Notes: generated by a model not told the origin, from the sequence alone. DNA of 64,000 bases from Tamlana flava (GCF_041287255.1 NZ_JBGGTX010000005.1:1-64000), one strand, 5' to 3'. Shown: positions 33,398 to 43,019, counted from the first letter of the stretch. Made by a program: numbers and translations.

Positions 33398-34564
33398 ATG
33401 AACTTTAATTTTCTCTCACCCGTTTCAGATTTGGTTCTCGCCCATAATGAGCTACTATCTGCACAAGCACTAGGAAGAAAACTTAAAATTCATTCAGCCC
33501 AACAGGGCATACCAGATTTAGATGATGTTAATATTGCCATTTTTGGGGTGTTGGAAAACAGAAATGATGTCAATTACATCGGTGAAGAATTTCACTTGAA
33601 TGAAATCCGTAAATCGTTCTACAGCCTTTTTCCCGGAAGTTGGAACACTACAATAGCCGATTTGGGTGACATAAATAGGGGCGAAAGTGTTGAAGATACC
33701 TATTTTGCCTTAAAAGAGGCCATAAGCATCCTGATAAAAAAAAATATCATTCCTATTATTTTGGGAGGGTCGCAAGACCTTACACATGCCAATTATCGAG
33801 CCTATGATGCTTTGATTCCTATGGTGAATATTGTCAATGTAGATGCCCAATTTAACTTGGGCGACTCCACAAAACCTATAAAAAACAACAGTTTTGTGGG
33901 TAAGATTATTTTAGAGAAGCCTTATAATCTGTTCAATTATGCCAATATTGGCTACCAAACCTATTTTAATTCGCAAGAAGAAATAGATTTGATGGACAGT
34001 TTATATTTTGAATCCTATAGGTTAGGGCAAGTTTCAAAAGATATTACTATTGTTGAACCTGTTTTAAGGGATGCCAATATTGTAAGTATAGATTTAGGCT
34101 GTGTGAAAGGTTCCGAAGTAAGTCTAAATCAAAAATCTTCGCCAAACGGTTTGGATGGCAAGGAAATTTGTGCCATTGCTCGCTATGCTGGTATAAGTAA
34201 TAAAGTCACTTCTTTTGGGATTTATGAATATAAACCTTCAAAAGATGATGAAATGACTGCCATGCTTATTTCTCAGGTACTTTGGTATTTTATTGAAGGC
34301 GTTAATTACAGGATAAAGGACGATGATTTCTCTGATGATAGAAACTATCAAAAATTTATCTGTATGGTAGATGACCAAGAATTGGTGTTCTACAAAAGCA
34401 ATAAAACAGGAAGATGGTGGATCGAGATACCTTTTTTGGCAGAAGTCAATAATAAATTAAAAAGCCACACGTTATTACCATGCATGCATCAAGATTATCT
34501 TGATGCATGCAATAATATGGTTCCAGACCGCTGGTACAAAGCGTTTCAGAAGAATAGTGTATAA
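33398..34564 (+). CDS. Arginase-fold protein lacking metal ligands
   Basis: 388 residues. The ureohydrolase (arginase/formimidoylglutamase) fold is recognisable from three landmark segments, but the manganese ligands are replaced: GGSQD (123-127) instead of GG-x-H-D, DAQFN (149-153) instead of D-A-H-x-D, and SIDLGCV (230-236) instead of S-x-D-x-D. Hydrolysis of arginine-like substrates is therefore unlikely. The gene lies between topA and the gldKLMN operon; related arginase-like genes next to gldK are, as far as I recall, common in Flavobacteriaceae. A structural role linked to gliding/secretion is possible but unproven. Confidence 0.8.
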   Translation: MNFNFLSPVSDLVLAHNELLSAQALGRKLKIHSAQQGIPDLDDVNIAIFGVLENRNDVNYIGEEFHLNEIRKSFYSLFPGSWNTTIADLGDINRGESVEDTYFALKEAISILIKKNIIPIILGGSQDLTHANYRAYDALIPMVNIVNVDAQFNLGDSTKPIKNNSFVGKIILEKPYNLFNYANIGYQTYFNSQEEIDLMDSLYFESYRLGQVSKDITIVEPVLRDANIVSIDLGCVKGSEVSLNQKSSPNGLDGKEICAIARYAGISNKVTSFGIYEYKPSKDDEMTAMLISQVLWYFIEGVNYRIKDDDFSDDRNYQKFICMVDDQELVFYKSNKTGRWWIEIPFLAEVNNKLKSHTLLPCMHQDYLDACNNMVPDRWYKAFQKNSV

Positions 34565-34596
34565 TAGACCAAGTATAGGTAAACAGTCAATTTTAT

Positions 34597-34658
34597 CGGT
34601 GAAATGCTATTTTTTTACGATGAAACGTTATTTTTTTAGATAAAAAGTTGTTTTTTAA
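34597..34658 (+). repeat. Three tandem ~21 bp direct repeats upstream of gldK
   Basis: Units at 34597-34617, 34618-34638 and 34639-34658 share the form GATGAAACGTTATTTTTTTA with a few changes. Two-turn spacing puts the units on the same face of the helix. The third unit runs into the likely promoter. Confidence 0.6.
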
Positions 34659-34678
34659 AAAATATATAAATATGTTTA
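34647..34678 (+). promoter_or_regulatory. Candidate gldKLMN promoter
   Basis: GTTG (34647-34650), 20 bases, then TATGTTTA (34671-34678): one mismatch in each box relative to TTTG and TAnnTTTG. It lies 44 bp upstream of the gldK start. Confidence 0.4.
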
Positions 34679-34721
34679 CGCTCTCAAAATTGAAGCATGA
34701 ATAATTAACCTCGAGTTTTCT

Positions 34722-36089
34722 ATGGATATGAAGAAGTTTATATTATTAACCGCAGTATTAGCAATACTAACAAGTTGTGGCTCTAAAGATAGAGGCGAGC
34801 TAGTAGGTGTTAAAGGAAAGAAGTGGCACCCTGAAAAGCCTTATGGAATGGAACTTATTCCTGGGGGCGCTTTTATAATGGGTAAAGCGGATGATGACCT
34901 TGCCGGTGTGCAGGATGCCCCATCAAAAACAGTAACAGTAAGAGCCTTTTACATGGACGCTACCGAAATTACAAATAGCGAGTATCGTCAATTCGTTAAT
35001 TGGGTAAGAGATTCTATTGTTAGAATGAAATTGGCTATCTTGGCAGACGAGGTTGGTAAAGTTCCAGAGGATGGTGGTATTGGCGAGTATGCATTTAAAG
35101 ATGCAGATACAGCTAACATGTCCGTTTACGAAAAATATATGTTCGAAAATTATACTGGATTAGGTCCAACAGGCTATGAAGGTAGAAAAATCAATAAAGA
35201 TATTGATTTGATTTTCGATACATCTGAATATCCAGATGAATATTACACAGAGGTTATGGATACCATGTATCTGCCTATGGAGGAATCTTATAACGGACAA
35301 CGTACTTGGGACGTAACTAAATTTAAGTTTCAGTACAATTACATGGACATCCAGGAAGCAGCTAGAAATAGAGGCATAAAAAGAAAAGATTTAATCATAA
35401 AAGAAGAAGTTGAAGTATATCCTGACACAACTGTTTGGATTAGAGATTTCGCATATTCTTACAATGAGCCAATGCACAACGACTATTTTTGGCATGATGC
35501 TTACAGTGAATATCCAGTTGTTGGTGTAACTTGGAAACAAGCCAAAGCCTTCTGTGAGTGGAGAACCATTAATAAAAACTCCTATCAAAAATCTAAAAAA
35601 GGCGCAACTTTGGTAAATACTTTCAGATTACCTTCTGAGGCAGAATGGGAGTATGCGGCCAGAGGTGGCCTGCAAGCAGCAACGTACCCTTGGGGCGGAC
35701 CTTACACAAAAAGTGATTTAGGTTGTTTTATGGCAAACTTTAAACCTGTTAGAGGTGATTATGCTGCAGACCAAGCTTTATATACTGTAGAAGCAAAATC
35801 ATATGAGCCTAATGATTACAATTTGTATAACATGGCTGGAAACGTATCAGAATGGGTGGATGAATCTTACGATCCATCATCTTACCAATATACATCAACA
35901 TTTAATCCAAGTGTTAATGATGAAAATAACCAACGTAAAATTGTAAGAGGGGGCTCTTGGAAAGACGTAGCATACTTTTTGCAAGTAAGCTCAAGAGATT
36001 ACGAGTATGCTGATACAGCAAGAAGTTATATAGGTTTCAGAACCGTTCAAGATTATATGGGGACACAAGTAACAAAGAACGGAAAATAA
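34722..36089 (+). CDS. gldK: Gliding motility/T9SS lipoprotein GldK
   Basis: 455 residues. A lipoprotein signal (MKKFILLTAVLAILTSC) targets it to the periplasmic side of the outer membrane. The body is a formylglycine-generating-enzyme-like (C-type lectin fold) domain: FYMDATEITNSEYRQFV, FRLPSEAEWEYAARGG, MAGNVSEWVDE and VRGGSWKD. The two catalytic cysteines of true FGEs are absent from the last motif region, as expected for GldK, which forms a ring with GldN in the type IX secretion machinery. The start could be 34722 or the Met two codons later. It is the first gene of gldKLMN. Confidence 0.95.
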   Translation: MDMKKFILLTAVLAILTSCGSKDRGELVGVKGKKWHPEKPYGMELIPGGAFIMGKADDDLAGVQDAPSKTVTVRAFYMDATEITNSEYRQFVNWVRDSIVRMKLAILADEVGKVPEDGGIGEYAFKDADTANMSVYEKYMFENYTGLGPTGYEGRKINKDIDLIFDTSEYPDEYYTEVMDTMYLPMEESYNGQRTWDVTKFKFQYNYMDIQEAARNRGIKRKDLIIKEEVEVYPDTTVWIRDFAYSYNEPMHNDYFWHDAYSEYPVVGVTWKQAKAFCEWRTINKNSYQKSKKGATLVNTFRLPSEAEWEYAARGGLQAATYPWGGPYTKSDLGCFMANFKPVRGDYAADQALYTVEAKSYEPNDYNLYNMAGNVSEWVDESYDPSSYQYTSTFNPSVNDENNQRKIVRGGSWKDVAYFLQVSSRDYEYADTARSYIGFRTVQDYMGTQVTKNGK

Positions 36090-36172
36090 TTTAGATTCAA
36101 TCAATTTTTTAAACACTATTAATAATTAACCTACTTAAGTAAAAAACCTACTTAAAATTAAAACCGAAAATT

Positions 36173-36805
36173 ATGGCAAAGTCAAAAGCAAACAAGAAGT
36201 TCATGAATATGGCTTACGGATTAGGAGCGTCAATTGTAATCGTTGGTGCACTATTCAAAATTATTCATTTCGAAATTGGATTTTTAACTGGTAACGTTAT
36301 GTTAACCATTGGTCTTATAACCGAGGCAATTATATTCGCATTATCAGCTTTCGAGGCTGTTGACGATGATTTAGATTGGTCTTTGGTATATCCAGAATTG
36401 GCTGGGGGACAATCATCAGGTAAGAAAGAAAATCCGCAAGGATTATTATCTAAAAAATTAGATGAACTCTTAAAAGAAGCCAAGATTGATGGCGAATTAA
36501 TCGCTAGTTTAGGTGAAAGCATCAAAAACTTTGAGGGTGCTGCTAAAAATATGTCAACTACTGTAGATTCAATTGAAGCTACCAAAAAATATGGCGAAGA
36601 ATTGTCATTGGCTGCTGCTCAAATGGAGTCTTTAAACAGCCTTTACAAAGTTCAATTAGAGAGCATTAACAAGCAAGCTGTTATTAACGAAGAGTCTGTT
36701 GAGAATGCTGCTAAACTTAAAGAGCAAATGCAATCATTGGCGTCTAACTTATCTTCATTGAATGGCGTATACGGTGGTATGTTGTCTGCTATGACTAAAA
36801 ATTAA
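36173..36805 (+). CDS. gldL: T9SS motor protein GldL
   Basis: 210 residues. Two transmembrane helices lie at the N-terminus (about 12-30 and 37-60: MAYGLGASIVIVGALFKIIH, then TGNVMLTIGLITEAIIFALS). A long helical cytoplasmic tail with repeated Ser/Asn/Leu-rich segments follows (LGESIKNFEGAAKNMSTTVD). With GldM it forms the proton-driven motor of gliding and type IX secretion in the inner membrane. It lies 83 bp after gldK. Confidence 0.96.
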   Translation: MAKSKANKKFMNMAYGLGASIVIVGALFKIIHFEIGFLTGNVMLTIGLITEAIIFALSAFEAVDDDLDWSLVYPELAGGQSSGKKENPQGLLSKKLDELLKEAKIDGELIASLGESIKNFEGAAKNMSTTVDSIEATKKYGEELSLAAAQMESLNSLYKVQLESINKQAVINEESVENAAKLKEQMQSLASNLSSLNGVYGGMLSAMTKN

Positions 36806-36849
36806 TTAGGGGTTAATCCTAAATTTATTAACCAAAAACCTAGTTAAAC

Positions 36850-38412
36850 ATGGCAGCAGGAAATTTATCACCCAGACAGAAAATGATTAATCTGATGTAT
36901 TTAATCTTCATTGCGATGCTAGCATTAAATATGTCGAAAGAAGTGCTTTCAGCCTTCGGATTAATGAACGAAAAGCTTACAGAATCTAATGAAGCCACTA
37001 CGTTGCGTAATGATAACTTCATGGCAAATTTAGAGCAAAAAGCTTCAGATCAACCAGACAAATATGTGCCTTTAAAATCTAAAGCAGATCAAATTGATGC
37101 CTTGGCAAAAAAGTTTGATTCTTATTTAGAAGACTTAAAAGGAAAAATGACAGCCAAACTTGATGACCCGACAGATTATGAAATCATGGATAAGGGCGAC
37201 TATCTTGATGAAAACTTTTTCAAGGGAGACAAGCTTAAACCAGACGGGCAAGAGTTTTTAAACCAAATCAACTCGTTTAGAGATGGTGTTGTTAATTTAT
37301 TGAAAGACGAAAAAGGTATGGAGAGCATTGTTAAAGATGTTCAAGAAAAATTCAGTACCGAACAAGAAATTAACAGAGATGGTATAAAAATAGACTGGTT
37401 AGAATACCACTATAAAGGTTTTCCTTTAGTAGCATCTTTAACAAAAATGACACAATTGCAAGCTGATATCAAAACAACTGAATCAGAAGTGTTGTCAAAC
37501 ATGTTACAAGGAACACTTACAAGTGAGGTATCTATGACAAATTATACAACTTTAATGGAAACTTCAAAATCAGCTTACTTTAATGGTGAGCAGTTTGATG
37601 GTCAAATTGTACTAGGACGTAAAGATGCTACTACAAAACCAAGTAGAGTGGAATTAAAATTGGACGGAAGACCACTTGCTGAAAATCAATATTCTATTGA
37701 AGATGGTAAAGTTAAATTGAAAATTGGTACGGGTAGTGTTGGTGAACACAAAATAGAGGGAAACTTATTTTTTGGTGAAGGCGGAGAAGAAATTCCTGTG
37801 CCTGTAAGCTCATCTTTCGCAACCGTTGCAAAACCAAATGCAGCTACTATTTCGGCTGATAAGATGAATGTTGTATATCGAGGTGTTAAAAACCCAATGA
37901 CTATTTCATTTGCAGGTATTCCAGATAACAAAGTACGAGCTTCAGCCCAAGGTTTGAGTTCACTTGGAGGAAGCAGATATGTTATGGATGCTACGTTAAT
38001 TAAAGGTAGAGAAGTAACAATCAATGTAACTGGTACCTTGCCAGATGGCAAACCTGTTAGTGATAATGCAAAATTCAGAATTAAAGATTTACCAAAACCA
38101 ACAGGTACTGTTAGAGGTGAAGATGGTGCAATTAAAATGCAACGTAATAGCTTAGAGATTTCCACTATTGGTGCTAAGTTCGATGATTTTGATTTTGAAT
38201 TACCATTAAACGTTACTGGATTTAAATTTAAAGTTGCAGGACAGCCAACAATTAACGTTAACGGCAGTAAGCTAGATGCTAGAGCAAAGCAAGCGTTAAG
38301 CAGAGCAAAACGTGGATCTGATGTTCAAATATTTGATATCGAAGCAAAAGCCAGTGGCGTAAGTGTGATACTTAAAAAGGTATCTCCTGTATTTGTTGAG
38401 CTTACAAATTAA
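36850..38412 (+). CDS. gldM: T9SS motor protein GldM
   Basis: 520 residues. One transmembrane helix near the N-terminus (SPRQKMINLMYLIFIAMLAL, ending ...LNMSKEVL) anchors it, and four periplasmic domains reach across the periplasm (for example AYFNGEQFDGQIVLGRKD, GVKNPMTISFAGIPDNKV). It transfers motor torque from GldL to the GldK/GldN ring. It is located 44 bp after gldL. Confidence 0.96.
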   Translation: MAAGNLSPRQKMINLMYLIFIAMLALNMSKEVLSAFGLMNEKLTESNEATTLRNDNFMANLEQKASDQPDKYVPLKSKADQIDALAKKFDSYLEDLKGKMTAKLDDPTDYEIMDKGDYLDENFFKGDKLKPDGQEFLNQINSFRDGVVNLLKDEKGMESIVKDVQEKFSTEQEINRDGIKIDWLEYHYKGFPLVASLTKMTQLQADIKTTESEVLSNMLQGTLTSEVSMTNYTTLMETSKSAYFNGEQFDGQIVLGRKDATTKPSRVELKLDGRPLAENQYSIEDGKVKLKIGTGSVGEHKIEGNLFFGEGGEEIPVPVSSSFATVAKPNAATISADKMNVVYRGVKNPMTISFAGIPDNKVRASAQGLSSLGGSRYVMDATLIKGREVTINVTGTLPDGKPVSDNAKFRIKDLPKPTGTVRGEDGAIKMQRNSLEISTIGAKFDDFDFELPLNVTGFKFKVAGQPTINVNGSKLDARAKQALSRAKRGSDVQIFDIEAKASGVSVILKKVSPVFVELTN

Positions 38413-38476
38413 AATGATACTATTTGGGATAAGCCTTGGCTCATCCCAAATAATTATAATGTAAAACAATAATAAG

Positions 38477-39367
38477 ATGAATATAAAAAGTTTTTTATTA
38501 ACCGTTGTTACCGCTTTTACGGCTACAAGTATGTTTGCACAAGCCAATATACTTAATGCAAAAAGCCCTGAGGAAATTGGTGTAAGAACTGAAGCCCAAA
38601 AAGCTGTTGACAATGATAAACCACTGGAATATGGTTATGTTGATGATAGAGATATTTTGTTTTCTAAGATGGTTTGGGAAAGAATCGTTCTTGACGAACG
38701 TGCAAACTTCCCATTGTACTATCCTATAGATACCAACAATATCGGTAGCGATAGACGGTCTTTATATGATGTACTTATGAAGAACATCAAAAACGGTAGA
38801 ATAGAAAATATTTATGATGATTCTTATTTTACCACAAAAAGAACCTTAAAAGATATTGAAGGTGCGTTAACTATGATTGATACCACAGAATTAGGTATTG
38901 AGCAGATTAATGCTGGAGAAGAATTAGATCCTCAATATATCATTAGAAGAGATATTACAGCAGCCGACATTATGGAGTACCGTATTAGAGGACTTTGGTA
39001 TTTTGATAAGCGCCAATCTGAAATGAAATACAGATTATTAGGAATTGCTCCTGTAGCTCCAGATGTTAACTTTATTGATACAGATACGCCTGACCTAGTT
39101 GAATTATTTTGGGTGTTTTTCCCAGATGCTAGAGAAGTGTTGCACGAGGCTAAATCCTTTAATAACAAAAATAGCTCCATGCCATTTTCGTTTGACCATG
39201 TGTTGAATGCAAGACGTTTTCAGGCTTATATCTACAAAGAGGAAAACGTACAGCAAGACAGAAAAATATCTGAGTATATTTCAGATAATGCTTTAATGCA
39301 ACTTCTTGAATCTGAAAGGATTAAAAACAAAATCAGAGATTTTGAACTTGATATGTGGACGTACTAA
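38477..39367 (+). CDS. gldN: Gliding motility/T9SS protein GldN
   Basis: 296 residues with a signal peptide (LLTVVTAFTATSMFAQ). The mature protein contains DDRDILFSKMVWERIVLDER and YRIRGLWYFDKRQSEMKYRL, characteristic of GldN, which forms the periplasmic ring with GldK. It ends the gldKLMN operon and is followed by a terminator. Confidence 0.95.
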   Translation: MNIKSFLLTVVTAFTATSMFAQANILNAKSPEEIGVRTEAQKAVDNDKPLEYGYVDDRDILFSKMVWERIVLDERANFPLYYPIDTNNIGSDRRSLYDVLMKNIKNGRIENIYDDSYFTTKRTLKDIEGALTMIDTTELGIEQINAGEELDPQYIIRRDITAADIMEYRIRGLWYFDKRQSEMKYRLLGIAPVAPDVNFIDTDTPDLVELFWVFFPDAREVLHEAKSFNNKNSSMPFSFDHVLNARRFQAYIYKEENVQQDRKISEYISDNALMQLLESERIKNKIRDFELDMWTY

Positions 39368-39392
39368 TTCGGCCATAATTAATTTAAATAAT

Positions 39393-39428
39393 ACAACGCT
39401 CACTTAAAAGTGGGCGTTTTTGTTTTTG
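39393..39428 (+). terminator. Terminator of the gldKLMN operon
   Basis: AACGCTCACTT and AAGTGGGCGTT form a stem with one G-T pair, followed by TTTTGTTTTTG. Confidence 0.85.
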
Positions 39429-39480
39429 TTCCATTCCCACGGATGCAGAAATTTATTTTCTGATTATATTGCGCGTAATT

Positions 39481-40527
39481 ATGAATGTAGACTATATCAT
39501 TGTTGGCATTGGAATAGCCGGAATTAGCTTTTGTGAGCAATTAAAGGCAAATGGAAAAACTTTTATAGTATTCGACGATGCTTCGCAACAGTCTTCTGCG
39601 GTTGCAGGTGGTCTATACAATCCTGTGGTATTAAAACGTTTTACGTCAGTTTGGAAAAGTGAGGAGCAACTTAATTTGGCATTGCCCCTTTATGCGAAAA
39701 TTGAAAAAGAGTTAAATGTAAAATTGGACTATAAAATGCCGGTTTACAGAAGATTTAACTCATTGGAAGAACAAAATGATTGGTTTGCCACTTCAGATAA
39801 ACCGTTACTTTCTAAATACCTTTCAACAAATATTTTAAAAAACAATAATGAGGCTATAGATGCGCCATTTGGTTTTGGTGAAGTTTTAAATACGGGCAGA
39901 ATTGATGTGAAAACCATGATTGAAGCTTATAAAACGGATTTGTTGGAAAAGCGGATATTGTTTCAAGAACCCTTTGAATATAATGTTTTAACAACTGAAA
40001 GAAATATTGTTGTATATAAGGATATCCAAGCAAAGCATATTGTTTTTGCTGAAGGTTATGGCGTTTTAAAAAACCCATATTTCAAAAATTCACCTCTTGT
40101 TCCGGCAAAGGGCGAACTTTTGACCATTCATGCCCCAAGTCTAAAAATTGATTTTGTGCTAAAGGCAGGCGTGTTTTTAATTCCTTTGAATGACGATTTA
40201 TATATAGTTGGAGCCACTTATGAATGGAAAGATTTAAGCCAAGAGATATCCATAAAGGCAAAAACGGAGATGTTGTCCAAATTAAAAAAACTGATAAAAT
40301 GTGATTTTGAGGTTGTTAATCAATTGGCTGGCATTAGGCCAACAGTAAAGGATAGAAGACCTTTGGTTGGGCAAAATGAACGTCATAAAAATATGTATGT
40401 ACTAAATGGCCTGGGAACTCGGGGCGTTATGATTGGCCCATATGCTGCAAAACAACTCTATAATTTTATTGAACACAACATTTATTTGGACGAAGAAATT
40501 GATATTAGACGGTTTGAAAATAGATAA
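39481..40527 (+). CDS. FAD-dependent oxidoreductase (DAO family)
   Basis: 348 residues from the ATG at 39481; an in-frame TTG four codons earlier is less likely because the Rossmann strand starts directly after MNVDYIIVG. The dinucleotide fold motif GIGIAG is at about 9-14, followed by GGLYNPVVLKRF. The C-terminal FAD segment is AGIRPTVKDRRPLVG and LNGLGTRGVMIGPYAAKQL. This pattern belongs to the D-amino-acid oxidase/glycine oxidase superfamily. The substrate is not identifiable. It is monocistronic between the gldN terminator and a convergent DUF983 gene. Confidence 0.85.
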   Translation: MNVDYIIVGIGIAGISFCEQLKANGKTFIVFDDASQQSSAVAGGLYNPVVLKRFTSVWKSEEQLNLALPLYAKIEKELNVKLDYKMPVYRRFNSLEEQNDWFATSDKPLLSKYLSTNILKNNNEAIDAPFGFGEVLNTGRIDVKTMIEAYKTDLLEKRILFQEPFEYNVLTTERNIVVYKDIQAKHIVFAEGYGVLKNPYFKNSPLVPAKGELLTIHAPSLKIDFVLKAGVFLIPLNDDLYIVGATYEWKDLSQEISIKAKTEMLSKLKKLIKCDFEVVNQLAGIRPTVKDRRPLVGQNERHKNMYVLNGLGTRGVMIGPYAAKQLYNFIEHNIYLDEEIDIRRFENR

Positions 40528-40563
40528 AGCCTGTATTCTCAGAAAAGTTGGCAGAACATTGGG

Positions 40564-40950
40564 TTATTTTTTCTTGGGAAGTGATTTGTCGTAACTCATA
40601 AAAAAGTTAATCCATATATTTCTGGAAAGACGCATGATGATAGGCATAAAAACTACCAGAGTGCCAATAATTGAAATAAATATAGAATTTCTACCGGCAT
40701 TAAAAACCAAGAAGCTTATAACAAAAGCCGCTACAGCAAAGGCAATACCCACCGCATAACTTACATACATGGCGCCATAAAAAAATGAAGGTTCTATTTT
40801 ATATTTTGTGCCGCAGTTGCTACATTTTTCATTCATGCTTAAAGCCTCAGAAAGTATATAAGGGTTTTTGTTGGTGTACATAGATTCTTCATGGCATTTT
40901 GGGCATTTGCCTGTAAATATGCCGTATAATTTTGTTCCTTTTTTAAACAT
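40564..40950 (-). CDS. DUF983 family zinc-ribbon membrane protein
   Basis: 128 residues. An N-terminal zinc ribbon (GKCPKCHEESM and EKCSNCGTKY, four Cys) is followed by two transmembrane helices (about 58-80 and 88-109). This is the DUF983 architecture, common in Bacteroidota and alphaproteobacteria, with unknown function. It is transcribed divergently from the ABC-F gene across an 84 bp interval containing overlapping candidate promoters and a palindrome. Confidence 0.85.
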   Translation of the reverse strand: MFKKGTKLYGIFTGKCPKCHEESMYTNKNPYILSEALSMNEKCSNCGTKYKIEPSFFYGAMYVSYAVGIAFAVAAFVISFLVFNAGRNSIFISIIGTLVVFMPIIMRLSRNIWINFFMSYDKSLPKKK

Positions 40951-40961
40951 ATAATTTAATG

Positions 40962-40993
40962 TATTTTTGCAACCTGAATTTCAGGCAAAAGTA
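40962..40993. promoter_or_regulatory. Overlapping divergent promoters with central palindrome
   Basis: TATTTTTG on the plus strand (40962-40969) and TACTTTTG on the minus strand (40986-40993) both fit TAnnTTTG. They flank the 13 bp palindrome CCTGAATTTCAGG (40973-40985). The two promoters read through each other, so only one could fire at a time. Confidence 0.45.
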
Positions 40994-41034
40994 AGATTTA
41001 ATGATGTTGGGTCTGTGATAAAAGTTACATTTCT

Positions 41035-42945
41035 ATGATGAATATTCATAACTTATCGATTTCATTTCAAGGGGAATACCTCTTTGAGGATATTACTTTT
41101 AAACTAGGAAATGGAGATAGGGTTGGGCTTATCGGCAAAAATGGTGCTGGCAAATCTACTATGCTCAAAATTTTATCTAGAGAAATGGAACCTGATACTG
41201 GGCAAATCGCTACAGATAAAGAACTTAAAATAGGTTTTTTAAAGCAGGATATAGATTTTGTTTTTGGTAGAACTGTTTTGGAGGAATCTTATGAGGCTTT
41301 TACCGAAATAAAAGAATTGGAAACCAAAATGGAGACTGTAAATATCCAAATGGTAGAGCGTACCGATTATGAAAGTGAGGGCTATCATCAACTTATGGTC
41401 GATATTAATGAGTTGCAGCACCAATATGAAATTTTAGGAGGGTACAATTATCAGGGCGACACCGAAAAAATACTTCAAGGTTTAGGTTTTAAGCGTGAAG
41501 ATTTCAACAAATTGACTGATACGTTTTCTGGCGGTTGGCGCATGCGCATTGAGTTGGCCAAATTGCTTCTTCAAAATAACGACATTTTATTGCTGGATGA
41601 GCCAACAAACCACTTGGATATAGAATCCATTATTTGGTTGGAAGGCTTTTTAAAAAATTATGCGGGTGCGGTTGTAATCGTGTCTCACGATAAAATGTTT
41701 TTGGACAATGTAACCAACAGAACAATTGAAATTTCTTTAGGTAGGATTTATGATTACCCCAAACCTTACTCCAAATATTTGGTACTGCGCGAAGAAATAA
41801 GAGCTCAGCAATTGGCATCCCAAAGAAACCAGCAGAAACAAATTGAGCATACCGAAAAATTAATTGAAAAATTCCGTGCCAAGGCTTCGAAGGCAACAAT
41901 GGCGCAGTCTCTCATCAAAAAGCTTGATAAGATTGATAGGATTGAGGTCGATGAAGATGATAACAGTGTCATGACTTTAAATTTTCCCATTTCAGTCACT
42001 CCCGGAAAAGTGGTAGTTGAAGCGGAAGATATTTCCAAAAGCTATGGTGATAACCAGGTTTTAAAACACATTAACCTAATGGTTGAACGTGATAGCAAGA
42101 CGGCTTTTGTTGGGCAAAACGGACAAGGTAAATCTACTTTGGCCAAAATCATTGTTGGTGAAATAAAGCACCAAGGACATTTAAAGTTGGGGCATAATGT
42201 GCAAATTGGGTATTTTGCCCAAAATCAGGCTGAATATTTAGATGGCAAGAAAACCGTTTTAGACACCATGATTGATGCCGCCAATGAAACCAACAGAAGT
42301 AAAGTTCGAGATATTTTAGGTTCGTTTTTGTTTCGTGGTGATGAGGTTGAAAAATATGTAAGCGTACTTTCAGGTGGCGAGCGAAACAGATTGGCATTGG
42401 CCAAACTCATGCTGCAGCCATTTAATGTCCTAATTATGGATGAGCCCACGAACCACTTGGATATCAAATCTAAAAATGTTTTAAAAGAGGCCTTAAAGCG
42501 ATTTGGCGGCACGTTGATTTTGGTATCGCACGACCGTGATTTTCTTCAAGGGCTAACAAATGTTGTTTATGAATTTAAAGACCATAAGCTTAAAGAATAT
42601 TTGGGAGATATTGATTACTATTTGGAACAACGTAAAGTAGATAGTTTACGGGAGGTTGAAAAGCGTACAGTACAAAAGGAAAAGCCAAAGGAAAAAAAGC
42701 AGCAATCATACGAAGACCAAAAAAAGCTAAAGTCTTTAAATAATAAGCTCAGTAATATTGAGGCCAAAATAAATGAATTGGAGCGAGATATTAAGGCTAT
42801 TGATTTGGAGTTGGAGATTAATTACGAAGAAGTAACTTCAAAACCCAACTTCTTTGGTGATTACCAAAAAAAGAAAGCAGATTTGCAGGATTGTATGCAA
42901 AAATGGGAAGATATCCAGCTTAAAATTGAGGCATTTGAGGCCTAG
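41035..42945 (+). CDS. ABC-F family ATPase
   Basis: 636 residues with two ABC domains and no transmembrane segments. Domain 1: GKNGAGKST, signature FSGGWRMRIELAKL, Walker B LLLDEPTNHLD. Domain 2: GQNGQGKST, LSGGERNRLALAKL, LIMDEPTNHLD. Between them lies the helical P-site-tRNA-interaction-type linker, and a lysine/glutamate-rich coiled-coil C-terminal domain closes the protein. ABC-F proteins act on ribosomes, in translation or in antibiotic protection. The layout is closest to Uup/YdiF-like housekeeping members. Start at the first of two adjacent ATGs. Confidence 0.92.
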   Translation: MMNIHNLSISFQGEYLFEDITFKLGNGDRVGLIGKNGAGKSTMLKILSREMEPDTGQIATDKELKIGFLKQDIDFVFGRTVLEESYEAFTEIKELETKMETVNIQMVERTDYESEGYHQLMVDINELQHQYEILGGYNYQGDTEKILQGLGFKREDFNKLTDTFSGGWRMRIELAKLLLQNNDILLLDEPTNHLDIESIIWLEGFLKNYAGAVVIVSHDKMFLDNVTNRTIEISLGRIYDYPKPYSKYLVLREEIRAQQLASQRNQQKQIEHTEKLIEKFRAKASKATMAQSLIKKLDKIDRIEVDEDDNSVMTLNFPISVTPGKVVVEAEDISKSYGDNQVLKHINLMVERDSKTAFVGQNGQGKSTLAKIIVGEIKHQGHLKLGHNVQIGYFAQNQAEYLDGKKTVLDTMIDAANETNRSKVRDILGSFLFRGDEVEKYVSVLSGGERNRLALAKLMLQPFNVLIMDEPTNHLDIKSKNVLKEALKRFGGTLILVSHDRDFLQGLTNVVYEFKDHKLKEYLGDIDYYLEQRKVDSLREVEKRTVQKEKPKEKKQQSYEDQKKLKSLNNKLSNIEAKINELERDIKAIDLELEINYEEVTSKPNFFGDYQKKKADLQDCMQKWEDIQLKIEAFEA

Positions 42946-42986
42946 TTTTTTAAGTTTATTTTAACTGATATACAGAACTATTTAGG

Positions 42987-42994
42987 TATTTTTG
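42987..42994 (+). promoter_or_regulatory. Candidate -7 box of the RND efflux operon
   Basis: TATTTTTG fits TAnnTTTG, 25 bp upstream of the adaptor gene start. The upstream box is poor. Confidence 0.4.
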
Positions 42995-43019
42995 ATTTCT
43001 GACCATCAAAATTGCCAGC

